Assembly: GCA_024500155.1 (NCBI GenBank) | Contig: CM044856.1 | Coordinates: 48,918,303 to 48,982,302, forward strand | Length of the DNA stretch: 64,000 nt | Origin: Chenopodium formosanum | Lineage: Eukaryota > Streptophyta > Magnoliopsida > Caryophyllales > Amaranthaceae | Direction: 5' to 3' | Part shown: positions 1 to 10,844 of the stretch, piece after piece | Position numbering within the stretch: position 1 is the stretch's first letter | How the letters are laid out: every line of letters begins with the position of its first letter | Notes under the pieces: model-generated | Database searches by the model: none | What the model was told of the DNA's origin: nothing | What the model saw: only the letters and a program-made list of their open reading frames with translations | Made by a program: the position numbers and the translations under genes

Positions 1-149
1 CAATTAGCCTCCGTATCCACCACCAATCCGCACCAGCACCTCAACTCCAATTCCCGCAGCTCCAATCAATCAATTCGCACAAGCATCAACAAGTTCGAGC
101 AAACTGTTGAGAGTTCGGTCGAGGTACGAGTCAGAAACTTTCAGAGTTT

Positions 150-260
150 TGTAAATTGAAGAGGTGTGGTCGAACACACCCATGGTTCGACCGAACCAAC
201 CTCGTAGTCCGGCTGCACCAACCCGTGGTTCGACCGAACCATTTCACGAGCTTCGCGCGT
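150..260. repeat. hairpin cluster GGTTCGACCGAACC in family A LTR
   Basis: The 14-mer GGTTCGACCGAACC occurs exactly at 184-197 and 227-240. It folds as a 6-bp stem with a 2-nt loop. Relatives (gttcggtcga, ggtcgaaca) lie just upstream. The cluster sits about 350 bp upstream of the TATA box. Confidence 0.6.
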
Positions 261-580
261 GACTTTTAATGAAAATCGAACGGCTGCAAAGTGATAACTG
301 CTGATGATGATGGAGTATGAACGGTGATGATGATGTGTGAATGGGTGCTTGAATTGGAGCAGGGGAATTCGAAAGTGAAAGGAGAAAGGAGTCTCATGGT
401 TGTTTTCGTGGTTTGGGTGGGAATTTCAGTGGGTTTTGGGTTTTTCCTTTTCCTTTTCATTTTCCTTTTATTTTATTTTATGGTTGTTTTGTTTATTTTT
501 GGTTTTTAGTTTAGTATTTTAATTGTTTAAGTTTAGTTTTATTTCTTTTTATTTTCTTTTATATTATTTTTAGCTTGTAT

Positions 581-590
581 TATAAATACC
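581..590 (+). promoter_or_regulatory. LTR TATA box (family A)
   Basis: TATAAATACC lies at the end of an AT-rich tract and is followed by ctctttgggt, so ACCC and GGGT can pair just downstream of the TATA box. Position within the LTR fits a U3 promoter. Confidence 0.55.
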
Positions 591-1598
591 CTCTTTGGGT
601 CATTTTCAAGAGGACTTTTTAATCAACATTTTTAATTTTAGATAGTTTAGATTAGTTTAGCATTTTATTTTCTCTCTCTTAGGGTTAGTTTAGGAGTAGT
701 GTAGAGAGAGAAAACTTGGATTTCCATGAAGTTTTTGAGAGGTTGAAGAAGCAACTTTGTGGAACTTCTTTTCATCTATTCAATGAGCATTTTCTAACTT
801 TCTCTCATCTTTATTTCTTGCTTAATTCTTAGTTTTTGCTTTTTGTTTATTGATTTGAGTAGATTAATTAGTTTATTTGTTTAATCTTGTTTATATTTTT
901 ATTTTACCTTGTTTTCAATGTCTTTATTCATGTTAGCTTAGATTTTGTTCCAGGGAAATGGAGGAAGGTTATGTTAATAAATTGAATGATTGATTGTGAT
1001 TAGTATGGAATTGTTTATTGATTATTGTGTATGGATGATGCTTTTATGGATTAGAATCTTTCTAGATAATTGATTCTATGTTTTTAATTGTGCTTTCAAT
1101 CGATTGTGCGAGAGTGAGTTGGTTGAGAGCCCTAATTTCTTCCATACCTTTGCTAGTCTAGTTGCACGAGAGTGAATTAGTTTAGTAGGATAATTAACAT
1201 GCTTAATTGTGCGAGAGTGAGTTAAATGTGTTGATTGTTCCTAATCAAGGTCATTTTCATCTAATTGTATGATGTTATTGAATGTATTGATGTAATTGGA
1301 TTCCACTTTCCCTAGTTTTAGTTATTTGTTCTTAGTTGTGTTTAGTTCAACCTCTCTCTATCTCACAAGCTTTCCTAGTAGTCTAATTAGCACAAATTGA
1401 TACACTTAGTCCTTTTGGGTTCGACCCTTTACTTGCCACTAACTAGTTTAGTGTAGGTTTAGGTATTATAAATGATTAATTTGGTTAGGGTTACTAGTCC
1501 CAACGACCTATCTCACCCTCAATCAACCTCATGCAAGAGACTCTAAGCAAGCTATCTAGCGACTACAAGTTTCAATGGATTAGTTCCCAGGGGTCTCA

Positions 1599-2677
1599 GT
1601 GGACAAAGATCTTCTTCCGCAGAAGTTCAATGCCAACGACATCCCAAAATTCAAGGCAACTCATAACCCTTATTTTCATTTAAGAGCCTTCGAAACAATA
1701 ATGAGTATTAAGGGTATCAACAAGAAATTGTTCCCCTCTGTGTTCTCACTATCTCTCAAGACCGTTTGCCAGCAATGGTTCTTTTCTGTCGAGAAAGAAA
1801 AAACCTCCACCTGGGAGTCCATAGCAAACACTTTAGTTGATAGATACAAATGCAACATTCAAGTTGAGACTGACCATAGGGAACTTGAAATCCTCAAGCA
1901 TAAGGAGAACGAAAGCTTCACCTCATTCTTTAATAAATGGAGAGAAACCTCAGCTAAGATGATTGAGGTGCCAAGTGAAAAAGAGTCTGTAAGGTTATTC
2001 ATCAAAAACCTCAAGAAAAATACTCTAAGCATCTCAAATATCAGAATAATCTCCATACCTTCAAGGCCGTCTACGACATTGGAATCAATATTGAAGACGA
2101 CCTGGCTAAGTTAAAAGCTGCCAACAATAACTCCAACAGTGGCTGGAAAGGCAAGAAGAACGACAATCCTTCTTCTTCCAAAACCACCCACTCAAACAAT
2201 GTTAGCACTTTTAACCTAGGTGAAGTCCTTGCTATGAATAATCAAGGACAAAAGAGACCATTTAGGAGGAACTTTACTCCTATTGGCATGAGTTATGACA
2301 CCGCATTTGATCGATTAAATGCAAAAGGTCTTATAACTCCTATTGGACCATTTGGGAACCCACCAATCGGAAAAAGGACGGCTAACTGGAACCCCAATGC
2401 ACACTTCAAGTATCACCAAGGTAGGGGCCATCTCACCGAGAACTGTTGGAAGCTTAAAGAAGCTATCCAAGACTTAATCGACAGCAACAAGCTGCCATTG
2501 CCCCCTTCCAGTAAAAAGCCAAGTATTGATAATGCGCCTCTTGCTCATTCCTTGGCTATCTCTGATGAGGAAAATGAGGTTGACCCCTCGTCTCTCATCA
2601 AACCTGTTAAAGAAATCCATGCCATCGAAGAAGAGGAGGAGATCTTTTCGACGCCATGGATAACCTTCCGGAATTAG
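1599..2677 (+). pseudogene. gag: Ogre/Tat-type gag, broken
   Basis: Structural capsid/nucleocapsid protein of a Ty3/gypsy element. The first part (1599-2114) reads like the retrotransposon gag domain of the Ogre/Tat lineage: HLRAFETIM, a QQWFFSV motif and a FNKWRE motif are recognisable. It then shifts frame; 2234-2677 continues in another frame with a gag C-terminal region typical of Ogre, ending in a zinc-knuckle-like unit FKYHQGRGHLTENCW, where the first cysteine of the usual CxYH...GH..E.C pattern is F. A TAG ends this segment at 2675. GTG at 1599 is not a real start; an in-frame TAG lies shortly upstream. No functional product is expected. Confidence 0.75.
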
Positions 2678-2737
2678 CAAGTAAAGAGGACATACAATCA
2701 CTTACACTGTCTATGTTCGAAGGATCGCACTTGCTAC

Positions 2738-3120
2738 GTGAAACTCTCAAGGCTGTATAGGAACTTTAGAAGAAATATGACGAGGTTCCACTCCCGAAAA
2801 ATGAACCTAAGAGAGAGCTCACACCCATGGGAACGACTTACAAGGCGAAACGTTTTCCTTTACAAGTCACCAAAAAACCCAAGAAGAGTAATAGACTCTA
2901 CACTCCTATTGGGATCCCATACGTACAAATGTTCAAAATGCTCTCCGAGAGTGGCGAGATCAAACCTCTCGAACCGAGACCATTTGAATCATTGAAAAGG
3001 ACAAATATATATTACGGTCAATATCATCAATCAGGGGGTCACACTATCGAAAACTGTTTTAAATTCAAGGATTTAATTCAGAAAATGATTGATGAAAAGA
3101 AGCTAGTCCAAGTTCCATAA
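2738..3120 (+). pseudogene. gag C-terminal region, second zinc-knuckle-like unit
   Basis: Reading 2827-3120 in frame 1 gives a second unit resembling the one at 2280-2500: GIPYVQMF..., then YYGQYHQSGGHTIENCF and an FKDLIQKMID helix. The first knuckle cysteine is again replaced, here by glycine (GGT for TGT). Ogre gag proteins often have two such CxYH-type units, so this is the second half of the same gag, moved out of frame. It ends in TAA at 3118; reading continues with EEDASINGVW-like text. Confidence 0.65.
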
Positions 3121-3337
3121 GAAGAGGATGCAAGTATTAATGGAGTTTGGGACAGTGACGAAGAAGACATCTACTTTAAAGACAAGGTAGGACCTCCACC
3201 TTTGGTGTCATATGCCATGGATGACTTTTGGGTTGAAGAAGATTCATCAATAGACGTCCTCACAAGATCCGGGAGAATGCAACCTCCTGTTTAAACACAA
3301 CCCATGCCAACCACATAGCAAGTTCCCATGCCTATCA

Positions 3338-4036
3338 TTGAAGATAATGACATCGCCAAACAGTTCAAGAAAACAAAAGTTTCTGGCAACATCTCGAGAA
3401 CATAGGTTGGCTGTAATGAATGCCTTGGACAAAATAGGGATAGATTCTGACACCACTCCTGAGGGGTTGGCTAACTTCCTCACGAGTGATCTACCAAGTC
3501 CCATTAATTTGATCACCTTTTTCGACAAGGATTTGCCTCTAGAAGGTGACAAACGTTATAAGGCATTAAACCTCACAGTTGTTTGCAAGAGAATGAACAT
3601 CCTTATGACTCTTGTAGACAATGGATAAGCCATTAACGTCTGTCCACTTAGAACTGCAAGGATGCTAGGCATAAGGGATGAAGACTTAGCCCCTTCAACA
3701 CAAGGAATAAGAGCCTACGACAACACTCGTCGTCAAGCTCTTGGTAAAATTACCATGAATGTAACGGTGGGAGCGATAGAACATGCTACAACTTTCCAAG
3801 TAGTAGATATCAAAGCTTCATTCAATTTATTGTTGGGACGCCCTTGGCTTCATAACCTAAAGGCCGTCCCCTCATCTCTCCATCAACAAGTAAAAACCAT
3901 AGTTGGGGGAATTCCTATCACCATCGATGCTTCACCTATGAGAATCAAGTCTATAGAAAGCCTAATAATTAACGTGGAGCATGATGAGGATGATGAAGAT
4001 TTATGGGGCTTTAACGAAGAGGTCTCCTTAATCTAG
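3338..4036 (+). pseudogene. Ogre/Tat-type aspartic protease region, broken at the active site
   Basis: Aspartic protease that would process gag-pol. The segment reads DLPSPINLITFFDKDLP..., then LVDNG followed by a TAA stop at 3626-3628, then AINVCPLRTARMLG. Ogre-type proteases normally read LVDNGSALNVCPL, so the stop has replaced the serine next to the active-site D-N-G. The rest (3662-4036) is open and shows ASFNLLLGRPWLH, the usual second protease motif with the LLGRPW hallmark. A TAG closes it at 4034. Same frame as 2234-2677 and 4079-4259. Confidence 0.75.
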
Positions 4037-4078
4037 GAGGATGAAAGGACCCCTCTCTACAACGAACCCCATTTTAGC

Positions 4079-4259
4079 ATGATCTTGAATGCTATTCTGA
4101 AGAAACAAGGACATTTTCCTAGGATGACTCTAGGAAAGAAAAAGGGAATAGCAAAACTGCTGGAGTCACATGGCCTCCCTAAATTAGATACTTTCGGACT
4201 TGGTTTCGAACCGACTCAGAAAGATCTTAAGCGAGCCCAGGAAAAATCGATGGCACATA
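4079..4259 (+). pseudogene. G-patch-like linker between protease and RT, truncated
   Basis: Reads MILNAILKKQGHFPRMTLGKKKGIAKLL...FGLGFEPTQKDLK. Ogre/Tat pol polyproteins have a GLGK...GLGY.P linker here ahead of reverse transcriptase. It stops abruptly at 4259, where a new LTR-like sequence (TGTAACGCCCCG) begins. No RT of this element is found to the right. Confidence 0.6.
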
Positions 4260-6960
4260 GTGTAACGCCCCGAATTTTCGAACCATTACTTTATGTGTGT
4301 TTCAACCTATAAATCCTAATTTCTAATTTAAATATCAATTTCTAAATTGAAATGTTAATTTAATTATTAAAATCATTATTTGATTTAAGGGTCAACCCAA
4401 GCTTTTGAAAACCCTTATTAAAATGTTTTAACGAAACGATTGAAAGTTATTAAAAAGGTTCTATATTTAAATTTTAATCATTTCAACTGTTTTTGACTTG
4501 TCTGAATTGATATTAGCCTTAAAGGGTGATTCCTTTAGCTTAAGCATTAATTCAGTAAGTGATACTAAATTATATATAATTTTGATATTTAACCTATTGC
4601 GATTGATATGGGTCATCATGTGTGATTCCTTGACTGAAGTACCAATCTATAAAATGATTTTTTTGGAGTTTTAAAAACGTTTTACATGCAATCGTATCAA
4701 TAAAGATAAATAAAGTTGTATTGGGTGATTTCCGTCAACTCGTTTATCAAATTGGTATTGTTTATAAAGTACTCTTTAATTCTTTTATTTATAAAACTCA
4801 TTATAATGTCTTTTTATTAATCAGGTCATTATAAATGAATAATATTACTGATTTCACATTTCGTCTTTTATGTCGCTTTTCGGTACTTATGAACTTTATA
4901 TATATATTTTGTATTGTGATTTAAGTTATTATTTTCATTATTATTATTGATATTATTATTGTGATATCGATGATATAATCTTTATTATCGTTTTCAAATG
5001 CGTTTCAAATCGCCTCATGTTACATTTGTTCCCTAGTCTAGTTTTGGGCCAACTAGGATTAGCTCGGAATAGAATTTGGATTAGTAATGAACCGTTCAAT
5101 AGGGCTTGTATAGTTGTTTACCCTTCTTTATTTTCCCTCCTTAAGCCCATGTTACTCCTTAGTTAACCCTCTTAAACTAATCCAATTAACATTCTTAATA
5201 TAGGGATTTGCTTTCTAATCACATGTGTTGCTTGAGCCCAACTTTTCCTCTTTCTCACGGCTATACAAGGGCCTGTTACTGTCCATTTTTTTTCCACCAT
5301 AGTAACCCCCCCATTTACACCAACAATAAATCCCATTCAATCACAAATTAAATGCTGTCCAAAACCCCTTGATATTCCCTACAATTCACATACAAAAAAC
5401 AACGCTTCTTGTGCGTGAGGTTGCTGCACCATCACAACACTTTTCTCCTCTCAATTTTCCTCAAATCTTCTGGTAATTATCAAGGGATATTCGTGGGTCA
5501 TTGATGCTGCATTTTACCCTCTTATTCAAGCACTCAAACACCATAGAACCTCATCGATCAAGGCTGGTAAGAGGCGTGACTTTGAAGCGGCTCGAGCGGA
5601 TTCAAATTACGATCTTCTCCTCTATTCTAATCTGATTTTTCATGCTCTCCATTCAAGGTAACTAGCACTATTCCAAGCTTTAGAATACATGGCTAGGATA
5701 GGTTAAGGCTAGGTACAAATTAGAGTTGGTTAGATTAGAAAATGTTGTAGTTTATCTCATGTTTGTTTGCTGTTTTGTGTGTGAGAAATGAGTTTATCTT
5801 ATTCATGTTTTATTTCTGGTTTCTATGCTAGATAATCATGCCTAGAAGATGTAAACATACTAGGGTTTGGTTCCATATATTGTTATTTTGTTTTTTTTTG
5901 GTGGTTTTTAAGAATTATATGAACACTAATGCTCACAAAACTGCAGCTGTAATTCCTGTCATTGTGCAGTACGTTTCCAGCCTTTATTTCCCTTGATTTG
6001 GTTTGTTTTTGTGCCTAAAATGGTGTAGCATCATGTTAGGTTTACTCCTAAATTAAATTATCATGTTTTTGGGTAAATTTTGATTTGTTTATACGCCTAA
6101 AACCAAGCAAAGGTAGTGCTGCCATAATGTCAGTTTGTGAACCGTGTGAATTGATTATATTTGAGAGATGTATTGCCTAATTTTTATGCCTAATCTTGTT
6201 CCTATCATGACCTATTATGTATTTAGAGTGTGTATGGTAATGGGCTAAGGTTAATTGTGAGTTTAAGGTTGGTTTTGGGTGAATTTATTGTGCAATGTGC
6301 TGCTGAAATTCTTGTTAGGGTATGCTGCATTTTCATACTGTTTTCACCATGTTAAAGTCCTGAATTTAAGCTTATCTTGTATGTATATATTGCCTAATAT
6401 GTGTATTAATATGTCCTAGTTTTATTTTACCATTTTGGCATTGTTTGAGCGTGTTTATGAAGTGTTAACGAAGTACTATAGTTGCTGCCATTTTTCTATT
6501 ATTAATAAGTTGTCGACGTCGTTGTGCTTTAAAGTAGAATAACACTGTTTTTAGCACCGCTTCGCCAAGGGTTGTGTACGGAGTGTATTGTGATATTTTG
6601 TTATAATTAGCTTTGTACCCAAATCCAGACAATAAGAGTGACACCTTGTTATGATTTATAAATGATTATGTATATTTTGAAGTTAAACTCTTTTGAAGGA
6701 TTTATATTGAATTTTGGTCTTAGAAGTAAAGACCTGCAGTATTTTCAAATTAGGGTTGATGATCCCTAAAATGTGTTTCGATGATTTTGAAGAATTATTT
6801 TTACCGTTTTATATGATTCGTGACTGTAAGACAACCATTGGGCTGCGGAATTCAATGGTTGGAACATGCCAACATCTTGGGCTGCGGAATTCGAGATGTA
6901 ATTTTCTAGGTTAATTGTTGTCGTCCGGAACTACTCGGGCTGCGGAATTCAAGTAGGAAA
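4260..6960 (+). mobile_element. chromovirus (Tekay/Del)-like LTR, solo or truncated
   Basis: Starts TGTAACGCCCCGAATTTTCG immediately after the interrupted gag-pol sequence. TGTAAC(A/G)CCCCG is the common LTR start of Tekay/Del-type chromoviruses. The 2.7 kb are AT-rich, non-coding and have no PBS. The 3' part carries three GGGCTGCGGAATTC copies (6840-6950). The right edge is uncertain: beyond about 6960 the sequence belongs to a minus-strand ORF1-like fragment. The left flank ends CATAG, but I found no matching duplication on the right. I see no genes within it. Confidence 0.45.
6832..6956. repeat. three hairpins with conserved 14-nt loop GGGCTGCGGAATTC
   Basis: The core occurs at 6840-6853, 6879-6892 and 6937-6950. 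Each copy is flanked by a different but perfectly self-complementary arm pair: CAACCATT/AATGGTTG (6832-6839, 6854-6861), ACATCT/AGATGT (6872-6877, 6894-6899) and CTACT/AGTAG (6931-6935, 6952-6956). Sequence between the units is unrelated. Confidence 0.75.
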
Positions 6961-7545
6961 ACTGGGAGTTTGGCCATTCTCAGACGCAGAGACATGTCCA
7001 AGGCACGTAGGTAAGGAGACCTCCCATATTCAACATGTTCAAGCACAGACGCTAGACAAGCATGTCCTACCCTACTGTTTGCAAATAAAAGCTTGCTAAA
7101 CATGCAAAAAAATACATGCCCTTCTACGGTATACATGATAAGACTCAGAGACAAGGCGATTGAAATATAAATTTGCAAGTTTTTCTAAGTCTACCTCATT
7201 ACCACACATAATTCTATTTAAATCTGGATCTGTTAGATTCAGATGGCGTTCAAAGTCTTGGTAATAATACTCACGTAGCGTAGGCATGGCAATAAGATTT
7301 ATAGCAAGAAATCCAAAGATGGCACCAAATTCCTCCGGCAGGGAACAGATTTCATCATAATCAAATTTAAAACAATGTATTTCTGGACTCCAATAGTCTA
7401 ATGCTGCCCTAAGAAAATCATGTTCAATCGCTACATGCCTTAGGGCTAGTAAACCCCTGACATGAAACAATTCTAACTCTCTTTTGTCAGCATTGGTCAA
7501 AGAATAAGACCAGTCGCGCAATGTATTATCAAAATTCTGAGACAT
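6906..7545 (-). pseudogene. Ogre ORF1-like protein (DUF7745-type), N-terminal fragment
   Basis: ATG at 7545. The 149-residue open part (7545-7096) reads MSQNFDNTLRDWSYSL..., then a pattern LRAALDYWSP...FKFDYDEICSLPEEFGAIFGF. This matches the general plan of the extra ORF1 of Ogre elements, where a conserved FWDP...F.F...E..PT.EEF motif occurs; the assignment is from memory of the family. A frameshift near 7100-7180 moves the reading to 7178-6906 (SRVGHACLASVLEHVEYGR...), which continues to about 6950. A homologous start lies at 15018. The function of ORF1 proteins is unknown. Confidence 0.5.
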
Positions 7546-8244
7546 TATTATTGAAAAATGAAATTCTAATTATTTTGTGTTTCGTAATTATGCATATCAT
7601 GAATATACTGGTCCTATTTTATAGCAAAAGTGCTTGAAACTACTCAGAAATTATCTTTCTATATGCGTGAACTACACCGTTGTAGAATACGCGCACCGTG
7701 ACACGGGAAGTCCCACCGTGTCACGGCAGATCTTGCCGCGACAAGGTGTACAGTGCCGTGTCGCGGCGACCACGCGTTTTCTTTTTTATCTTTTCCTGTA
7801 TCTATCCGAATTTTTTTTAGTATTTTATCTTCACCGTTTATTTTTTTTTTATCATTTTATTTTTATTTATTTATTTATTATTTTTTATTATTATTTTATT
7901 CATCGTTATTATTTATCATTTTATTTCTATTTTATTTTTCTTTGAAGAAGTTATAAACCTCGTCCCATTTCCAAACATATTTATTTTAGGAGTAGTTGTA
8001 AAACTTATTCAGATTTTTCTTTTCCTTTTATTTCCTTTTCTTTTGGGGAAGATCGGTACCCTCCACTTACTCCACTTACGTTTTTTGTAACGTCATTAAT
8101 AAATACACAATCACACACAATGAGTCTCAAGCACATACTAACACACACTAATAAATACATAAACTGTGAATAATGTACTAAATGAGTCATAATAAATAAG
8201 CAGCGTCAAGTGTCATCACAGTATGTACAAATAAAGACCCTCGG
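7546..8244. other. non-coding leader with palindrome cluster and T-rich tract
   Basis: Upstream (on the minus strand) of the ORF1-like fragment. 7691-7770 holds near-palindromes ccgtgacacggg (7696-7707), ccgtgtcacgg (7716-7726) and ccgtgtcgcgg. 7775-8040 is strongly T-rich on the plus strand (A-rich on the minus strand). 8040-8240 is unremarkable AT-rich sequence, probably the 3' UTR of the gene at 8245-10844. No gene seen. Confidence 0.55.
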
Positions 8245-10844
8245 TCAAAAATCTGCAAAACTAGAAGAATTAGGATCAGTGTCATCTCCAACCTGTGAAT
8301 ATGGGAACGGTGAGCCAAAGAGTCCCGCGATCATCCGAGTACGAGGAGTAGTATCCCTACTAGTCCCTGTAACTCCAGCAGCAGTTAAACTCAAAGTAGG
8401 ACCCGTCCAACTGGCAAACGGTGTAGGCTTACTCAAAGAAATGGGAATCGTCGGTGAAGGCATCGTCCCATACACTGGAACTGAAAAGAAGCCCGACACC
8501 GGTGGAGGAATCCCAGACGATGGAGCTGAAAATAAACCAAGATCCACGGGAGTCAAAACGGGCTTAAACTCAGGCTGTGAAGGCTGTGAAAACGACTGTC
8601 GTTGCCTCTGACCCTTGCCCTAAAAGCGCTGGGAAGACTGAGGCTGCTTCCACTAAGCCTCCTGAAACGGTTGAGAAATTTGAGGATCCCGCGGAGACTA
8701 AGAATGCCGATGAACCTCAAGAGATCGTCTACCACGACTAGGCTCCCCCTCGTCTGAGCCTCTATGCCTCGATCGCGAGCGGGACCTCCGTCGCTCCTGA
8801 AAGATACAAAATCAAAAGATGTCGATAATGCAAAATAAAACAAATGGTAGAAATGGGAAAAAGTGAACATACCTCAAGAACATCGCCAAAACTGCTCCGA
8901 CAACTCGCACCACGCCGAAGCTTGATGATGCAGTACTTCAGAGCGTCAATCAGCTTCATGAATCCCATCAGCTCCGGGCGGTTAGGCTGAGAACGAAACA
9001 AAGAAAAAAACAGTAACAAGCGATGTTAAAAGGGATGAATAATGCATCAAAAGCTTACCGCTCAAAAACCTCAGACAGAGACTCTTGCGCCTGTCTGAAA
9101 CCCTTTAGCGCGTCAGCAATATGGTCCTCGGTAATACTAATCGGCTCTGGGTAGCGGACAGATTGAGGCGGAATCTCAATCCTTCCCACGGGGCGAACAG
9201 CCGTTTGAAAATACGATCGAATTCAAGTTATTCGACTATTTAAACATAGACTAGCGACAAAAATCCTCAAAAGAAATCATACCTCAGGAAGGCGGGGTGG
9301 AGGAGCCAGAGAGGGAAGCAAGTCCTGCACATAATCACCCTCCATGTGCATAAGCTCCTACTAAGGAAAAGTGTAGCGCTCTCCCCTGTTTATCAACTCT
9401 CTAAGCAAGCACGAGTCCAGCATCGACTTCGGAGGAGATAAGGGCACCACAAAGAGATCACCACTGTGTTGACGAACGACACGCTTCCCCAGATACCAGA
9501 CAAAGTGACCGGTACCAACCAAAACAGTGCGGTACGCTGAAAGCTGCAAGGCCTCGGAAAGATTATTCATCCCAGCCCAAGGACGATACTAAACATCAAT
9601 AACAACCTGAAAACCATAAAAAGTTGGCATGAAGCACATGAAATAACGTCAAAGAGAAAATAACAGGCTAAAAAACTAATTCTTACGCCAACAGAAGAGG
9701 TGCCTCGGCGTAGCAGCCCGCGCAATACAGAGACAGACTCCACCCGTGACTTTATTCGGTCATGCCAGCTGGCCCTGACAGGGAAGTCATGAACCGCTCC
9801 ACGACGCCGTCGAGGAGCCAATCCTGGGAAGTACTCATAGAACCATAGCTGCAATAAAAAGTAATCTTTGAGCACATGAGTCGAACAAATAAAAGTAAAA
9901 CAAGAAGAGGAAAGGATCGTCACCTCTACGACTCTCCATAAACCGTAGGCAGTGACAGGGGACTCGTCGTTCAGCTGCCTACAGCCATGACGTAACGACA
10001 AGAGAAGGTCGGCATATCCGAGGCAGGCCCAGCTGAAGGATCCTATCTCACTAATCTTGACTAGAGAAGGAAGGTAGCAAAGGAGTGTCTGTGAACTCCT
10101 ATCAGGAGAAAGAGTCATGGAAATGAGAATCAAAATGAAGATCTGCACTCGCTGCTCGGCTGATGTCTCCTACATGTCAAAACCACATGCTAGAATCGAA
10201 GCCAGCTCTGATCGCCCGCTCCTAGGACCACCTTGAGACACTGGCTGGGTCCTGATATGCTGAACGATCGGACCTAACAAATCGGCTGCCTCATCCGCTC
10301 CCCAAGAAAGATCAGACATTTGTGCTACGGCCTGGTCAGTGAAGCGTAGACCGCTAATCATGCTAAATTCCAGAGGGGTCACTGTCATCTCCCCCCAAGC
10401 AAAGTGAAAGGTGTTGGTAGTATCCCAAAAATACTCCAACTACGCGCGAACGAATGTCGCACCACAACCCCAGGGGCTGCGAAACCCTACGACCGCCGAA
10501 TAAAAGTCCACTAAATCAGCTGATTCCCATAAGGTGTTCGTAGCAGGATCCCTCGTGATAATCCGGTGAAGTCGAGGAATCAAATCTCCGGCTACAGAAC
10601 CATGGTGGCGAAGCGTGCCGTCAACTATGCCGGCAAGTGGGTGATGAGAAACATGGTTCTCTCGACAGAAAACCAATTGGTCGTTGGTCCACGGGGGTGG
10701 AACCCACCTACCTCTACCCGTAGAGGCCCGAGGCTAAGACTCTAAGGCGCCGTCATCCATACCCTCGGGAATCGTGGGAGTGTCCTCCCGAAAAGCCTGA
10801 CGCCGGCCATGAATGGAAAGATCGCGATCCCGTCGTCTAGGCAT
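8245..10844 (-). pseudogene. plant mobile domain (PMD) gene, spliced, antisense accessory gene of an Ogre/Tat element; nine TAG stops
   Basis: Starts at ATG 10844 (MPRRRDRDLSIHGRR). Recognisable PMD (aminotransferase-like plant mobile domain) motifs in order: TNTFHFAWGEMTVTPLEFSMISGL; LSPDRSSQTLLCYLPSL; GSFSWACLGYADLL; LWFYEYFPGL; YRPWAG; GKRVVRQH. At least five introns fit, for example GT-AG 9849-9923 between VVE and LWFYEYF. Downstream exons encode ITEDHIADALKGFRQAQ, MGFMKLIDALKYCIIK, an Arg/Ser-rich stretch RRRSRSRSRHRG, a Gln-rich part and a Pro/Ser/Gly-rich tail ending in TGA at 8245. In-frame TAG codons lie at 10734, 10440, 10170, 9589, 9361, 9358, 8698, 8653 and 8620; no TAA or TGA interrupts. 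The fourth intron ends TTTTCAA where an AG acceptor is needed, and one donor needs a 1-nt shift. Position upstream of a polypurine tract and LTR, in antisense, matches accessory ORFs known from Tat elements. Confidence 0.7.
9849..9923 (-). other. intron 1 of the PMD gene
   Basis: On the minus strand the junctions read GAG/GTGACGATCC and TTTTTATTGCAG/CTATGG. Removing it joins VVE to LWFYEYFPGL in phase 0, as PMD proteins require. Confidence 0.6.

Larger units (their letters stand above)
1..1531 (+). mobile_element. LTR (family A), 5' end outside the window
   Basis: No coding capacity. The stretch has a GC-rich hairpin cluster at 150-260, a T-rich tract (430-560), a TATA box at 581, CT-rich sequence (670-720), and a 3' part with the phrase gggttcgaccc near 1420. 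The same order and several matching phrases (agggttagttttaggag, tgagaggttgaag, gggttcgaccc followed by acttgcc) occur in the LTR at 57010-59138, so the two are diverged members of one LTR group. The 3' end near 1531 is inferred from that alignment. No primer-binding site follows, which suggests a deletion or junction before the gag at 1599. Three copies of a gcgagagtga-like phrase (1103, 1163, 1204) lie in the presumed R/U5 part. Confidence 0.55.

Noticed and set aside
6832..6956. CRISPR-like repeat-spacer array
   Set aside because: The repeats are only three, spacing is irregular and the setting is a plant LTR retrotransposon.
7634..8190. Phe/Tyr-rich ORFs in T-rich tracts (also 15385, 57985 and 59552)
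   Set aside because: Low-complexity translation of T-rich leaders.
8245..10844. TAG as a sense or suppressed codon (recoding) in the nine-TAG gene
   Set aside because: Plant nuclear genes do not reassign TAG, a splice acceptor is also lost, and CHG deamination explains the pattern.
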